The translations under genes were made by a program, and so were the position numbers. Under the pieces are notes generated by a model. That model saw only the letters and a program-made list of their open reading frames with translations, was not told where the DNA came from and searched no databases. From NCBI GenBank assembly GCA_027082925.1, contig JALWTD010000017.1, positions 1-64,000 on the forward strand: 64,000 nt of DNA, in the 5' to 3' direction. The DNA comes from Flavobacteriaceae bacterium (GTDB taxonomy: Bacteria; Bacteroidota; Bacteroidia; Flavobacteriales; Flavobacteriaceae). Of this stretch, positions 6,923 through 16,568 are shown in pieces; position 1 is the stretch's first letter; the number at the start of each line of letters is the position of its first letter.

Positions 6923-8752
6923 ATGAATTTGTCAAAGAAAATGTCATGGGCTATTATTTTAGCCTTATATTTTAACACTACTCAAGCACAAGTAGGTATT
7001 GGAAACACCAACCCAAAAGCAAGTTTAGATATCTCTGCTTCAAGTGTAGCTTCACCTTCAAATACCGATGGAATTTTAATACCTCGTATGGATAATTTCC
7101 CTGCAGTAGATCCCGGCCCCAATCAAAATGGAATGCTTATATTTTTAACAGGTAACGGTCCTTATCCGTTAGGCTTTTACTACTGGAATAATACCATATC
7201 AATGTGGAAAAGCATATTTAGAGACGATAACGACTGGGTTAAAAATTCAAATGATATGTATGCATACTCATCGGGTAATGTAGGTATTGGTACTACAACT
7301 CCCTCAGCAAAACTAGATATAGCATATACAGGAGATAATGTTAATAGCTTAAATATTACACACACGCATACAGTTACTAATAATCTAACTTCTGCACTTA
7401 ATATAAATAGCGAAACTTCAACCTCTTCAAATGTTTTTGGAGCGTATATACAGGTTCTTAATTCGTCAGCCAGCAATGGTAGTAAAGCTGTATATGGTTT
7501 TAATACTGCAAATGCTACCAGTAACATTGGAGTATCAGGAAATACTACGGGTTCAGGAACTTATAATATTGGAATATCTGGAAGTGCTCTCGGTGGATCT
7601 TCTGAAAATACTGGAGGTAGTTTTAGTGTATATGATCCGTCTGGACAAAATAATTATGGTATTACAGCTTCAGCTTACTATGGCTCAAGTTCAAATTGGG
7701 CAGGGTACTTTGGAAACAACTCATATGTGGGTAGCGGAAATGTGTATGTGCAAGATTTACTTCAAATAGATGGTACATTAAAATATCTACATCCCAGCAC
7801 TTCAAATGGCTTTATTTTACAAACTGACGCTACTGGCATTGCAACGTGGGTAAACCCTTCTACAATAGATAATCAAAATCTTACAAGTGCTGTGCTTACA
7901 GGCACAAGTTTACAAGTAAATATTGAAAATGGAACTTCGGCTACAGTAGATTTATCTTCGTTGGCCAATACTGACAACCAAAATATCTCCGGAAGTGGTT
8001 TATCCGGAACCAATTTAACTATAGGAATTCAAAACGGGAGCTCTCAAGTTGTAGATTTAGCTCCACTGCAAGATGCAGATTGGTATGAGGCCGGAGATAC
8101 CCCACCAAATAGTATTTCTGATAATATTTATACTTATGGCTCTGTTGGTATAGGTGCTACACCATCCTATGCTCTTGATGTTCAAAGGCTCAGTAGCTTT
8201 GGCTATGTTGCCCAAATATATAACACTTCTACAAATACAGCTGCTGACGGCTTAAGAATTAAATTGGGAAATACTGCTCCCGGAACAGGTAATTATTTTA
8301 TTGGATTTATTAATGGTAGTAATGTTATTAAAGGAAAAATTACTGGTAATACGACAACCGGAGGTGTAACCTATGCTACTACTTCTGATGCTCGTTTAAA
8401 AACAAATATTGTCAATATTGCAAATGCACTAAGTGTAATTAATACTATAAAACCAAAAATTTATGAATTTAAATCGAACCGAGGTATTAAAGAATACGGA
8501 TTTATAGCTCAAGAACTTATTAAAGTGTTACCACAGGCTGTTTCCGGAGATCCCAATTCAAATGTTGAAACAGACCCAATGATGGTTGATTATTCTCGTG
8601 TTACCCCATTGTTAACAGCCGGTATTCAAGAACTTAAAAAAGAAGTTGACAAACTCAAAGAAGAAAACAAAATTTTGAAAGACAAACTTAAAAAGTACAA
8701 ACTTTTAGAAGAACGAATTAAAGCTTTGGAAGAAAAAATAAGTACTAAATAG
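6923..8752 (+). CDS. Surface protein with C-terminal S74 intramolecular chaperone domain
   Basis: A 609-residue exported protein. A signal peptide (about 1-22, ending TTQAQ) is followed by GIGNTNPKASLDIS, the start typical of Bacteroidota tail-fibre-like adhesins. Repeated G/S/T/N-rich segments follow, including two copies of a VGIG(T)TPSAKLDI-like motif and two NQN(L/I) ... VDLSSL/VDLAPL modules. Residues about 490-560 form a peptidase S74 / endosialidase chaperone domain (TSDARLKTNI, then YGFIAQEL and VDYSRVTPLLTAGIQEL). A Lys/Glu coiled coil (about 570-609) closes the protein. In this family the chaperone folds a trimeric beta-rich stalk and cleaves itself off at the Ser before Asp-Ala-Arg-Leu-Lys. 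The ligand is unknown. Confidence 0.85.
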   Translation: MNLSKKMSWAIILALYFNTTQAQVGIGNTNPKASLDISASSVASPSNTDGILIPRMDNFPAVDPGPNQNGMLIFLTGNGPYPLGFYYWNNTISMWKSIFRDDNDWVKNSNDMYAYSSGNVGIGTTTPSAKLDIAYTGDNVNSLNITHTHTVTNNLTSALNINSETSTSSNVFGAYIQVLNSSASNGSKAVYGFNTANATSNIGVSGNTTGSGTYNIGISGSALGGSSENTGGSFSVYDPSGQNNYGITASAYYGSSSNWAGYFGNNSYVGSGNVYVQDLLQIDGTLKYLHPSTSNGFILQTDATGIATWVNPSTIDNQNLTSAVLTGTSLQVNIENGTSATVDLSSLANTDNQNISGSGLSGTNLTIGIQNGSSQVVDLAPLQDADWYEAGDTPPNSISDNIYTYGSVGIGATPSYALDVQRLSSFGYVAQIYNTSTNTAADGLRIKLGNTAPGTGNYFIGFINGSNVIKGKITGNTTTGGVTYATTSDARLKTNIVNIANALSVINTIKPKIYEFKSNRGIKEYGFIAQELIKVLPQAVSGDPNSNVETDPMMVDYSRVTPLLTAGIQELKKEVDKLKEENKILKDKLKKYKLLEERIKALEEKISTK

Positions 8753-8822
8753 CTTTTTGTTGCTAACAAAACATTTATTTACACTATTTAATTGCTTACA
8801 TTTATAAAAATAATAATTGTAA

Positions 8823-9357
8823 ATGCAGCAAAAATATATTTTTAAATCGGTGAGACTTGGATTTAGAAATTGGAACGAATCTGACCTTCCTGAATTTTCA
8901 AAAATAAATGCCGATAAAGACGTTATGGAATACTTTCCAAAAACACTTACTTCTGAAGATACCGAAAATTTTATCAAAAGACTACAAAAACACACCCATA
9001 CCTATGGTTTTTGCTACTTTGCTACCGAAGTATTATCTTCCGGAGAATTTATTGGGTTTATAGGTTTGGCTTACCAAAAATATGAAAGTCTTTTACACCC
9101 GCAGTAGATATTGGCTGAAGGCTTAAAAAATCGGCGTGGAATCTTGGTTACGCAACAGAAGGTGCCAAAAAATGTTTAGATTTTGCATTTAATACTTTAA
9201 AGCTAAACCGTATTATTGCAACATGTGCGGTAAGTAATTTAAAATCTGAAAATGTGATAAAAAAAATAGGAATGAAAAGGCAATTTAACTTTATACACCC
9301 TCTTTTAAAAAAAATAAACAACTTAAAAATTGTGTTTTATATGAAATCAACAAATAA
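8823..9357 (+). pseudogene. Broken GNAT (RimJ/RimL-type) acetyltransferase
   Basis: The reading frame of an acetyltransferase of about 178 residues can be followed across three lesions. The N-terminal part (8823 to about 9093) reads FKSVRLGFRNWNESDLPEF and EFIGFIGLAYQ. After a frameshift near 9090 the frame continues FTPAVDIGW. A Trp codon there has become TGA, followed by RLKKSAWNLGYATEGAKKCLDFAF and NRIIATCAVSNLKSENVIKKIGM. A further indel near 9325 precedes the expected C-terminus, stopping at 9355-9357. The gene is inactive. Its tail is in frame with the following nuclease gene, which makes that ORF look falsely long. Confidence 0.8.
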
Positions 9358-10138
9358 TATTTCTTTCAAATCTATCTCTTTTCATAAGTTCAATTTATTG
9401 CTAATAAACGGTGTATTTGCACTACTTTTTTTAGTAATAGGTTGTAATTCTTCTCAAAGTACTTTAATAGAGCAACCTAAAATTAATACCAACGAAACTC
9501 CTATAAAACATTTTGCTTACACCGTTTTATACAACGAAAAGGCAGAACAAGCTGTTTGGGTAGCTTACCAAATTAAAAGTTCAGAACTTGAGCCTAACTT
9601 TAAACGCACCAATAGGTTTTTAGAAGATACCTTAGTTGCTACAGGAACAGCTACCAATGAAGACTATAAAAAATCCGGATACGATAAAGGACACTTGGCT
9701 CCGGCAGCAGATATGACGTGGAACAAACAAGCTATGATTGAAAGTTTTTACTTTAGTAATATTTCTCCTCAATTACCTGGTTTTAACAGAGGTATTTGGA
9801 AAAAATTAGAGGTTTTGGTGAGAAACTGGACAAAAAAATACGACTCGTTGTATGTGGTAACAGGACCGGTAATTAAATATTACCAGAAAAGTATTGGAAA
9901 AAACAATGTAATCGTTCCTTCTCACTTTTACAAAACAATATTAATTTACAACGACTCTATACAACAAGGTATCGGGTTTATTTTTCCACATAAAAAATGT
10001 GACGATGAATTGTTTAACTATGCCGTAAGTATAGACAGCGTTGAAGCTTTTACAAAACTAGATTTTTACCATTCGCTACCTGATAAAAAGGAAGCTGAAA
10101 TTGAGCGTAGCTACAATTTAAATTATTGGGAATATTAA
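9341..10138 (+). CDS. DNA/RNA non-specific endonuclease, lipoprotein
   Basis: A 265-residue nuclease of the NucA/EndoG (beta-beta-alpha metal) family. The active-site motif is DKGHLAPAADM (Asp115, His118 in this numbering), with the metal-binding Asn in NISPQLPGFNRGIW and YVVTGPV later. The N-terminus carries a hydrophobic segment and a lipobox-like LLFLVIGC (Cys35), so it is probably membrane-anchored in the envelope. The start at 9341 was chosen because the upstream in-frame codons belong to the broken acetyltransferase. It would degrade extracellular nucleic acids for nutrient use. Confidence 0.88.
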   Translation: MKSTNNISFKSISFHKFNLLLINGVFALLFLVIGCNSSQSTLIEQPKINTNETPIKHFAYTVLYNEKAEQAVWVAYQIKSSELEPNFKRTNRFLEDTLVATGTATNEDYKKSGYDKGHLAPAADMTWNKQAMIESFYFSNISPQLPGFNRGIWKKLEVLVRNWTKKYDSLYVVTGPVIKYYQKSIGKNNVIVPSHFYKTILIYNDSIQQGIGFIFPHKKCDDELFNYAVSIDSVEAFTKLDFYHSLPDKKEAEIERSYNLNYWEY

Positions 10139-10237
10139 ATCGTTTTAAAAATAAGTCAAATGTAACTTTAGAACATTTTTACTCAAATAATTCACTTACC
10201 TTTATTAATCATTTTTTCTTTTTAAACACCCATTTTT

Positions 10238-11560
10238 ATGATAACATCACCACATCGAAAAAGAAATAAAGCCTTAGGATTGGCTGAACTTGTTGCCATT
10301 GCTTTAGGAGGAATGGTTGGAGGAGGAATATTTACAATTTTAGGAATTTCGGTATCAATGATTGGAAATTTGACACCTATTGCTATTATTGTTGGAGGTA
10401 TTATTGCTTCATTGGCAGCATATTCTTACGTAAAACTAGGTCTTTATTACAGAGATGAAGGAGCCACTTACTCTTTTTTTAAAAAAACATACCCTAAATC
10501 GCACCTTTCAGCCTCTATTATTGGATGGTTTATTATATTCGGTTACATAAGTACACTTGCACTATATGCTTACACTTTCTCGTCGTATGTTATTAGCAGT
10601 TCCAGCTTTGCAGAAAATATGCTTATACGAAAAACCATTGCCATTGGTATTATTGCCGTTTTTGCATTAATTAATATTTGGAGTGTAAACGGTATGGGGA
10701 AAATTGAAGATTTAATGGTTTACACCAAGTTAGCGGTACTTGCTGTTGTTTCTTTTATTCTTATTCAGCACGGAACAACAAATTTTGAAACATTTGTAAG
10801 TAATATGGTTACCGATGCAGAAAAATCAAGCCTGTTTACAATATTAATTGTTGCTTCGCTAACATTTGTTGCTTTTGAAGGATTTCAATTGGTAATAAAT
10901 GCCGTAGAAGAAATGAAAAATCCTGAAAAAAATATTCCCCGAGCAATTTATACAGCTATTGTTTTAGCTATACTTATTTATGTAATAATTGCCATAGGTG
11001 CTTTATTTGCAATTCCTATTCCTGAAATAATTAAAAATAAAGAATATGCACTTGCTGCAGGTGCAGGTAATATTCTTGGAAGCATTGGTACTAACCTTGT
11101 TATTTTAGGTGCTGTACTAGCTACCAGTAGTGCTATTAGCGGCACTGTATTTGGATCTTCAAGACAAATGAGTGTAATAGCAACCGATGGTTATTTTCCT
11201 AATTGGCTATCAAACAGAAATAATGGAAGTCCAAAAAATGCAATTATTGCAATGGGTTTACTTGCAAGTGTTTTAATTATTATTGGAGGTTTGGAGCTTA
11301 TTTTAGAATTTGGAAGTATTACTTTTTTATTCGTATCACTACTAATGGCAATTGCAAATTATAAAATTAGAGCAAAAACCAACTCTTCAAAATTTATTAC
11401 GCTTTTAGCTATTTTCGGGCTCACTATTGGAGCCATTCTAATCTTGTTTTACGAGTTTAAAAATAAGTGGGAACAAATGCTTATTATAATTCTACTGTAT
11501 ATTGTATTAGCCTTAGGAGCTTGGATTTATTCTGAAAAACAAAAAAAAGCAACTCTTTAA
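10238..11560 (+). CDS. APC family amino acid permease
   Basis: A 440-residue integral membrane protein with about twelve spans. The N-terminus LGLAELVAIALGGMVGGGIFTILGISVSM holds the glycine-rich TM1 signature of the APC (amino acid-polyamine-organocation) superfamily. A second landmark is VAFEGFQLVINAVEEMKNPEKNIPRAI, in the usual TM6-7 region. The substrate cannot be assigned. It stands alone and converges on the esterase gene, whose stop overlaps its own by 4 nt. Confidence 0.88.
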   Translation: MITSPHRKRNKALGLAELVAIALGGMVGGGIFTILGISVSMIGNLTPIAIIVGGIIASLAAYSYVKLGLYYRDEGATYSFFKKTYPKSHLSASIIGWFIIFGYISTLALYAYTFSSYVISSSSFAENMLIRKTIAIGIIAVFALINIWSVNGMGKIEDLMVYTKLAVLAVVSFILIQHGTTNFETFVSNMVTDAEKSSLFTILIVASLTFVAFEGFQLVINAVEEMKNPEKNIPRAIYTAIVLAILIYVIIAIGALFAIPIPEIIKNKEYALAAGAGNILGSIGTNLVILGAVLATSSAISGTVFGSSRQMSVIATDGYFPNWLSNRNNGSPKNAIIAMGLLASVLIIIGGLELILEFGSITFLFVSLLMAIANYKIRAKTNSSKFITLLAIFGLTIGAILILFYEFKNKWEQMLIIILLYIVLALGAWIYSEKQKKATL

Positions 11561-12594
11561 TTTGTTGTTAGTTTTCGAATAATAAAGTCGGTATAACTTT
11601 CACCAGACGGATCAGCATACAAAACAGGGTTTAATCCATAATACGTTACATTAGCCACTCCTACAATGTCTGCTCTTTCTTTTAATTCTCTTGCGTGAAA
11701 TGCATGGTGATACATAATTGTTGCATTAGAAGGATAAACAACAGGTTGAAGTACATTATTCACCCAAATTTCAGGATCATCAGCTGTAAACAACTGAAGC
11801 ATATCTACCGTATTTTTATAAGCTTCTACTTCCGGTGTATTGTAGTCACTTATCGTTGGTATTCCATATAACCTTGTAATACTGCTGGTATAAGATGGGT
11901 TTGAAATTACCTGATCTAAAGTAATTCCGTAATCTACAAAAACATCGCTAATCCATCTATCAATATTGTAAGTAGCTTGGGTTTCGTAAACGGCTACACC
12001 AGATACTCTAGTTGATTCTCTTAAAACAGGATCTGCATTGCTTGAATCGCTCATATCATCGTTAAAAGCAATCCACAGCGAAGTACCTGCTCCGGCCGAA
12101 AACCCTGTTAATACTACCTTTGTTTTGTCTATGTTAAAATCGGCAGCTCTACTTCTTATATATTGCAAAGCTCTTTTAGCATCGTTCATAGGTTTTAAAA
12201 CACCTTCTGTTTCACCTGTATCATCTAAAAGAGTGTAAGATATGGTAGCAAAAGCAATATTGTTTGATAAATAAGTGCGTATGTGATCTGCTTCAAAACT
12301 ATAAATCATTTCTTTACTTCCACTAGTAAATCCACCGCCATGAATAAAAATAACGATTGGTGTAGGCTGATTACTTGAAGGTAGAAAAATATCAAACAAT
12401 GTCCTTTCCTTAGTATCGTATGCAATATCTTTTGAAAATTTAGCATCAATGCCTAACAAATCAAAAGGAGGTGTTGTAAACACAATATTCTGAGAATTCG
12501 TATCAGTAATGGTTGTATTTTCACTATCGCAACTTACAAATAGTTTTACTGAAAACAGTAAAGCAATTAAAATTTTAAATATGCTCGTATTCAT
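11557..12594 (-). CDS. Alpha/beta hydrolase (esterase), lipoprotein
   Basis: A 345-residue protein with a lipoprotein signal (Cys near residue 22, FVSCDSE). The hormone-sensitive-lipase/carboxylesterase pattern is clear: oxyanion motif FIHGGGFTSG, nucleophile GFSAGAG, and a C-terminal His in MYHHAFHARELKERAD. It probably hydrolyses small esters at the cell envelope. Neighbours give no pathway clue. It is transcribed divergently from the phosphoesterase gene. Confidence 0.85.
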   Translation of the reverse strand: MNTSIFKILIALLFSVKLFVSCDSENTTITDTNSQNIVFTTPPFDLLGIDAKFSKDIAYDTKERTLFDIFLPSSNQPTPIVIFIHGGGFTSGSKEMIYSFEADHIRTYLSNNIAFATISYTLLDDTGETEGVLKPMNDAKRALQYIRSRAADFNIDKTKVVLTGFSAGAGTSLWIAFNDDMSDSSNADPVLRESTRVSGVAVYETQATYNIDRWISDVFVDYGITLDQVISNPSYTSSITRLYGIPTISDYNTPEVEAYKNTVDMLQLFTADDPEIWVNNVLQPVVYPSNATIMYHHAFHARELKERADIVGVANVTYYGLNPVLYADPSGESYTDFIIRKLTTN

Positions 12595-12707
12595 CTTTTA
12601 TAAAATATATCAAAAGGGTTTATAATTATGCAATAATAGCAGAATTCACTTATAAATAACTCATAAAAAAATTATTTATTTTATAATTTGTACTTTTCCA
12701 ACGGTAT

Positions 12708-13571
12708 ATGTATAACCTATTATTTAAAATGAAAAGAAGAAAGTTTATTAAAAAAAGTATCTTAAGCACTTTAGGTATTACTTTTATTACCGGGATTTAC
12801 TCTTGGAAAATAGAGCCTTTTTGGTTAGAGTTTGTTCATAAAAAAATGCCCATTAAAAATTTACCCAAACACTTACAGGGCAAAATACTTATTCAAATAA
12901 GCGATATGCATGTTGGAAATAGGTTTGATCCAAACTACATTACACACTCGTTTAAAAAAGCACAAAAATACAATCCAGATTTTGTTGTTTATACCGGAGA
13001 TTATACCACTTTTGAAAGCCCGGAACAATATGAACAATTAAGAGAAGTACTCAAAAATGCAGTTAAAGGTACATTTGGAACTGTTGCTGTATTAGGAAAT
13101 CATGATTACGGAGAAAATTGGGAAGATGCCAGTGTTGCCGCTACTATTTCACAAATATTAAATGAGGCCAACATTACAGTGCTACGCAATGAGCAAAAAG
13201 AAATTAACGGATTAAATTTTATTGGATTTGATGATTATTGGGGAACTAATTTTTTTCCTGAAAATGTAATGTCTAAATACAATGAACACATTGCTAATAT
13301 CGCTCTTTGCCATAACCCTGACGCATGTGACGAACCTGTTTGGAATAATTACAAGGGATGGATTTTAGCCGGACATACACACGGAGGACAAATAAAGCCA
13401 CCTTTTTTAAAATCACCTTTTTTACCCGTAAAAAATAAGCGCTACACTACCGGAGAAATTGATTTATACGACGGAAGAACTCTTTACATAAATAGAGCTT
13501 TAGGACATATTAGACAAGTAAGGTTTAATGTTCGCCCAGAAATAACTATTTTTAAATTAGAAACAAGCTAA
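12708..13571 (+). CDS. Metallophosphoesterase, YkuE-like
   Basis: A 287-residue calcineurin-like phosphoesterase with the full metal-binding set: ISDMHVG, YTGDYT, LGNHDYG, the distal His in IALCHNPD, and GHTHGGQ. The N-terminus has MKRRKFIKKSIL followed by a hydrophobic stretch, a twin-arginine-like export or anchor signal. ATG at 12729 (residue 8) starts exactly at that motif and may be the true start. Relatives act on phosphoesters, including UDP-diacylglucosamine and lipid phosphates. The substrate is not determined here. Confidence 0.87.
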   Translation: MYNLLFKMKRRKFIKKSILSTLGITFITGIYSWKIEPFWLEFVHKKMPIKNLPKHLQGKILIQISDMHVGNRFDPNYITHSFKKAQKYNPDFVVYTGDYTTFESPEQYEQLREVLKNAVKGTFGTVAVLGNHDYGENWEDASVAATISQILNEANITVLRNEQKEINGLNFIGFDDYWGTNFFPENVMSKYNEHIANIALCHNPDACDEPVWNNYKGWILAGHTHGGQIKPPFLKSPFLPVKNKRYTTGEIDLYDGRTLYINRALGHIRQVRFNVRPEITIFKLETS

Positions 13572-13580
13572 GTAACACTC

Positions 13581-13799
13581 ATGGAAATTCAACTTATTTC
13601 AACAATTACCTGTCCAAACTGTGGATTCAAGCAGGAAGAATACATGCTTACCGATGCTTGTCAGTTTTTTTATGAGTGTAAAAATTGCAAGACTATCTTA
13701 AAACCACTAGAAGGAGATTGCTGTGTATTTTGTTCGTATGGAACGTATCCCTGCCCTCCTATTCAAAAAAACAATCATTCTAAAAACCACTGCTGCTAA
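13581..13799 (+). CDS. Cysteine-rich GDCCVFCSYG zinc-binding-like protein
   Basis: A 72-residue protein with two ribbon-like pairs (CPNCG, CKNC), then GDCCVFCSYGTYPCPPIQ and a terminal HCC. The GDCCVFCSYG/CPP block is a conserved Bacteroidota signature that I recall next to metal-resistance genes; here there is no such neighbour. It starts 9 nt after the phosphoesterase stop. Metal binding is likely; the biological role is unknown. Confidence 0.7.
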   Translation: MEIQLISTITCPNCGFKQEEYMLTDACQFFYECKNCKTILKPLEGDCCVFCSYGTYPCPPIQKNNHSKNHCC

Positions 13800-13821
13800 A
13801 TTTTTATGCTAAATAATTTGG

Positions 13822-14144
13822 ATAGTGATTACTATTGGACAAAAAGCAACTGTTTCAAGCAATTTATATTTGTACATTTTAGCATTCGTTGTTTTATTAG
13901 GCATTGTACTGTTAGCAAACGTGAACAAAAAAACAAAGAACTTAAAAAAGGGTAACCTACTGAATACAAACTAAGTACTTTAATAAAATATAAAGCCGGT
14001 TATTTAGCATATATGTACTCATCATATATGCAGCTGTTTATTTTTAAAGATAAGTTTCCTACAATTGAAAGCTTTATAGGTGTTAGCATGCTGTGCGCTG
14101 TGCGTTTTTTTACCATTACCAAGTACCATTTAAAAGAACTATAA
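13822..14144 (+). pseudogene. Decayed DUF2178-like membrane protein gene
   Basis: There is no intact frame here, but two adjacent frames give matching pieces of a small membrane protein. At 13822-13974 the translation includes LYLYILAFVVLLGIVLLANVN followed by a Lys-rich loop. After a frame change, 13974-14144 reads YKAGYLAYMYSSYMQLFIF, then KDKFPTIESFIGVSML, close to the second half of DUF2178-type proteins. These normally pair with an XRE regulator, and the remnant of one follows. Confidence 0.6.
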
Positions 14145-14176
14145 ACGCCAAGTAATTTCTACATTCTCACAACATT

Positions 14177-14390
14177 ATGAAAACAAGAATTAAAGAGCTA
14201 AATATAACTTAACTCAACTTGATCTGGCACAAAAAGTAAATGCGAGAATAGAAACTATTGTGTTTCTTGAAAAAGGAAAATACAATCCTTCTCTTAAATT
14301 GGCTTATGATATTTCAAAGGTATTTAACCTCTCCATAGAAGAGGTTTTTGTATTCGATTTACCTTATAAATCTAATAAAACCACATCTTT
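14177..14390 (+). pseudogene. Frameshifted XRE-family regulator
   Basis: The gene begins MKTRIKELN, then one frameshift near 14205 separates it from [50 protein letters not shown]. That is the standard compact XRE helix-turn-helix protein of about 65-70 residues. The shifted frame then reads on into the 3' end of the antiporter gene on the other strand (to 14433), so the native stop is also lost. It forms a dead pair with the preceding DUF2178-like remnant. Confidence 0.75.
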
Positions 14391-14391
14391 T

Positions 14392-15861
14392 TTACAACAA
14401 GTATTCAACACATATCAATCCTACACCACCTAGTACTATTGCATAAGGAAATGCCATTTTTACCATTTTTCCGTAAGACAAATGAATTAACGGAGCTAGT
14501 GATGATGTTAATAAAAATAAAAAAGCCGCCTGTCCGTTAGGTGTTGCAACACTTGGTAAATTAGTTCCTGTGTTAATGGCAATTGCAAGTTTTTCATACT
14601 GTAATCTCGTAATTTCACCTGCTTCAAACGTCGATTGAATTTCATTAATATAAACTGTTGCCACAAATACATTGTCACTTATTGCCGATAATACCCCGTT
14701 GGCTATATAAAACATGGTAGGCTGTATCGATGCATCCATAGACAAAGCCATTTCTATAATAGGCTTGAATAAATGCTGATCGTGAATCATAGCCACAATA
14801 ACAAAAAATACCACTAACAATGCTGTAAAAGGAAGTGCTTCTTCAAAAGCAGGACCTATCTGGTGTTCATCTGTTACTCCCATAAAAGCTGTTTGAAAAA
14901 CAATAAGAGCTAAGCCTACAAAACCTACAGGAGCTAAATGCAATGCGAGTCCAACAATTAAAAATACAATTGCAACAGCTTGAACAACCAATCGGTATTT
15001 TTCTTTACTTGAGCGATTTTTATCTTCTTGAATAGTGTAATTTTCTATAATTTCTCTGGCAATAGATGGTAATTTAGCACCAAAACCAAATATTTTAAAC
15101 TTTTCTAAAATAACAGTGGTTAATAAACCTGCAAAAAATACAGGAACGGTTATCACATCCATTTGCTTGAAGAAAGTAATAAAATCCCATCCCATTTTTT
15201 CACCTATAAGAAGGTTTTGAGGCTCTCCTACCAAGGTCATTACTCCTCCCAGAGCTGTTCCTACAACACCGTGCATGATAAGGCTTCTTAAAAAACTTCT
15301 GAAACTTTCAAGAGTTTCACCACTTAATTGTTTTCTATCTAAAGTACTGTCACCATCTAAATCTAAATTTGAGGAATGTATTTTATGATACACTCCGTAA
15401 AATCCAACAGCAACACTTATTAGAACAGCTGTAACAGTTAAAGCGTCTAAAAATGCTGAAAGAACGGCAGATAAGGTGACAAATAAAAGAGATAGCATTA
15501 ATTTTGATTTTACCTTAGTAAAAATTTTACTAAAAATATACATTAGTAAAGGTTTCATAAAGTAAATGGCCGCTACCATAAACATTAATAATAAAATAAC
15601 TTCCAGATTTTGCGCTACCTCGTTATAGGCGTTTTTGGGAGTTGTAAGCTTTAACAATAGAACTTCAATAGCTAGCAACCCTCCAGAAACCAAAGGATAA
15701 CACTTTAGAGCCATTGCCAAAGTAAAAATAAACTCTGCAATAAAAATCCAAGATGTAATTACGGGACCAAAGACAAAAAAAGAGAATATATTAAAAAATA
15801 AAAAAGTTATTATTGTGTATTTATACCATACAGGGCTATTCCCTAAAAAATATTTTATCAT
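14392..15861 (-). CDS. nhaB: Na+/H+ antiporter NhaB
   Basis: A 489-residue polytopic membrane protein that closely follows the NhaB sequence: [68 protein letters not shown], and [31 protein letters not shown]. It expels Na+ in exchange for protons. It is the last gene of the TetR-SulP-carbonic anhydrase-DUF2490 operon, 11 nt after its neighbour. There it could maintain the Na+ gradient that a Na+-coupled bicarbonate transporter would need; that link is inference. Confidence 0.93.
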   Translation of the reverse strand: MIKYFLGNSPVWYKYTIITFLFFNIFSFFVFGPVITSWIFIAEFIFTLAMALKCYPLVSGGLLAIEVLLLKLTTPKNAYNEVAQNLEVILLLMFMVAAIYFMKPLLMYIFSKIFTKVKSKLMLSLLFVTLSAVLSAFLDALTVTAVLISVAVGFYGVYHKIHSSNLDLDGDSTLDRKQLSGETLESFRSFLRSLIMHGVVGTALGGVMTLVGEPQNLLIGEKMGWDFITFFKQMDVITVPVFFAGLLTTVILEKFKIFGFGAKLPSIAREIIENYTIQEDKNRSSKEKYRLVVQAVAIVFLIVGLALHLAPVGFVGLALIVFQTAFMGVTDEHQIGPAFEEALPFTALLVVFFVIVAMIHDQHLFKPIIEMALSMDASIQPTMFYIANGVLSAISDNVFVATVYINEIQSTFEAGEITRLQYEKLAIAINTGTNLPSVATPNGQAAFLFLLTSSLAPLIHLSYGKMVKMAFPYAIVLGGVGLICVEYLL

Positions 15862-15872
15862 TACAAGTTGTA

Positions 15873-16568
15873 TTAATTATTTTGTTTTCTTAAATCTGTG
15901 TTAATCACAAAAGCAAACTGTAAATACCATTTTCCATAGTTACTAACTTGCTGATACATCATTCCTGTTTGAATATTCGCATTTTTACTTACTTGATATC
16001 CTAAGGCTCCATACAATCTATTTCTGTCGAAAAAAGAGGCTTTTGAGTTAATAAAAACTTCGTTGTACAAAGCAGCAAAAATACTCTTCTCTTTAATAAC
16101 GGGTTTATTTAAAGGAATAAATAACATGACTCTGTAACGGAAGCGGTTTTTATATGCTTTATTTACCCAACGTTGTTCAATTCTATAACGATGTTCAAAT
16201 TTTACATTTCCTAACTTATTTACAAGTATAAACTGCTGCCATATTCTGTGTTCCTCTGTTTCCGGAGGAATTTGCTCCGATTCGAATTCGTAAGATGGTA
16301 TAAATGCATACCCGGCACTAACAAAAGCTTTTTTTGAAAAATGGTAATTTAATCCTAACCTAAGCAATAGCTGCTCGGTATTAATTGAAGCTAATGTGTG
16401 GTTTCTATATTGAAATTCTGTATGAATACTAAGGGTATTGCTAACTTTATTTAGTCCTGAATACATCACCCAGTTTCCTGTTTCACCTTGCTGTGAAAAA
16501 ATAGAAATAGGCAGTAAAAAAATATGAATAAAAAAAAGTAGCTGATACTTTTTAATTATTTTTATCAT
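15873..16568 (-). CDS. DUF2490 family outer-membrane beta-barrel protein
   Basis: A 231-residue protein with a signal peptide (ending ISIFSQQ near residue 26), then GNWVMYSGLNKVSNTLSIHTEFQYRNH and alternating amphipathic strands with FEHRYRIEQRW, ending in a strand with a near-terminal aromatic (WYLQFAFVIN). This is the DUF2490 pattern. It is predicted to be a small outer-membrane barrel, possibly a channel for the operon's substrate. Its start overlaps the stop of the carbonic anhydrase gene (ATGA). Confidence 0.8.
   Translation of the reverse strand: MIKIIKKYQLLFFIHIFLLPISIFSQQGETGNWVMYSGLNKVSNTLSIHTEFQYRNHTLASINTEQLLLRLGLNYHFSKKAFVSAGYAFIPSYEFESEQIPPETEEHRIWQQFILVNKLGNVKFEHRYRIEQRWVNKAYKNRFRYRVMLFIPLNKPVIKEKSIFAALYNEVFINSKASFFDRNRLYGALGYQVSKNANIQTGMMYQQVSNYGKWYLQFAFVINTDLRKQNN

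Noticed and set aside
7431-7769. 112-codon ORF inside the S74 surface protein
   Set aside because: A shifted-frame shadow of the repetitive stalk coding sequence.
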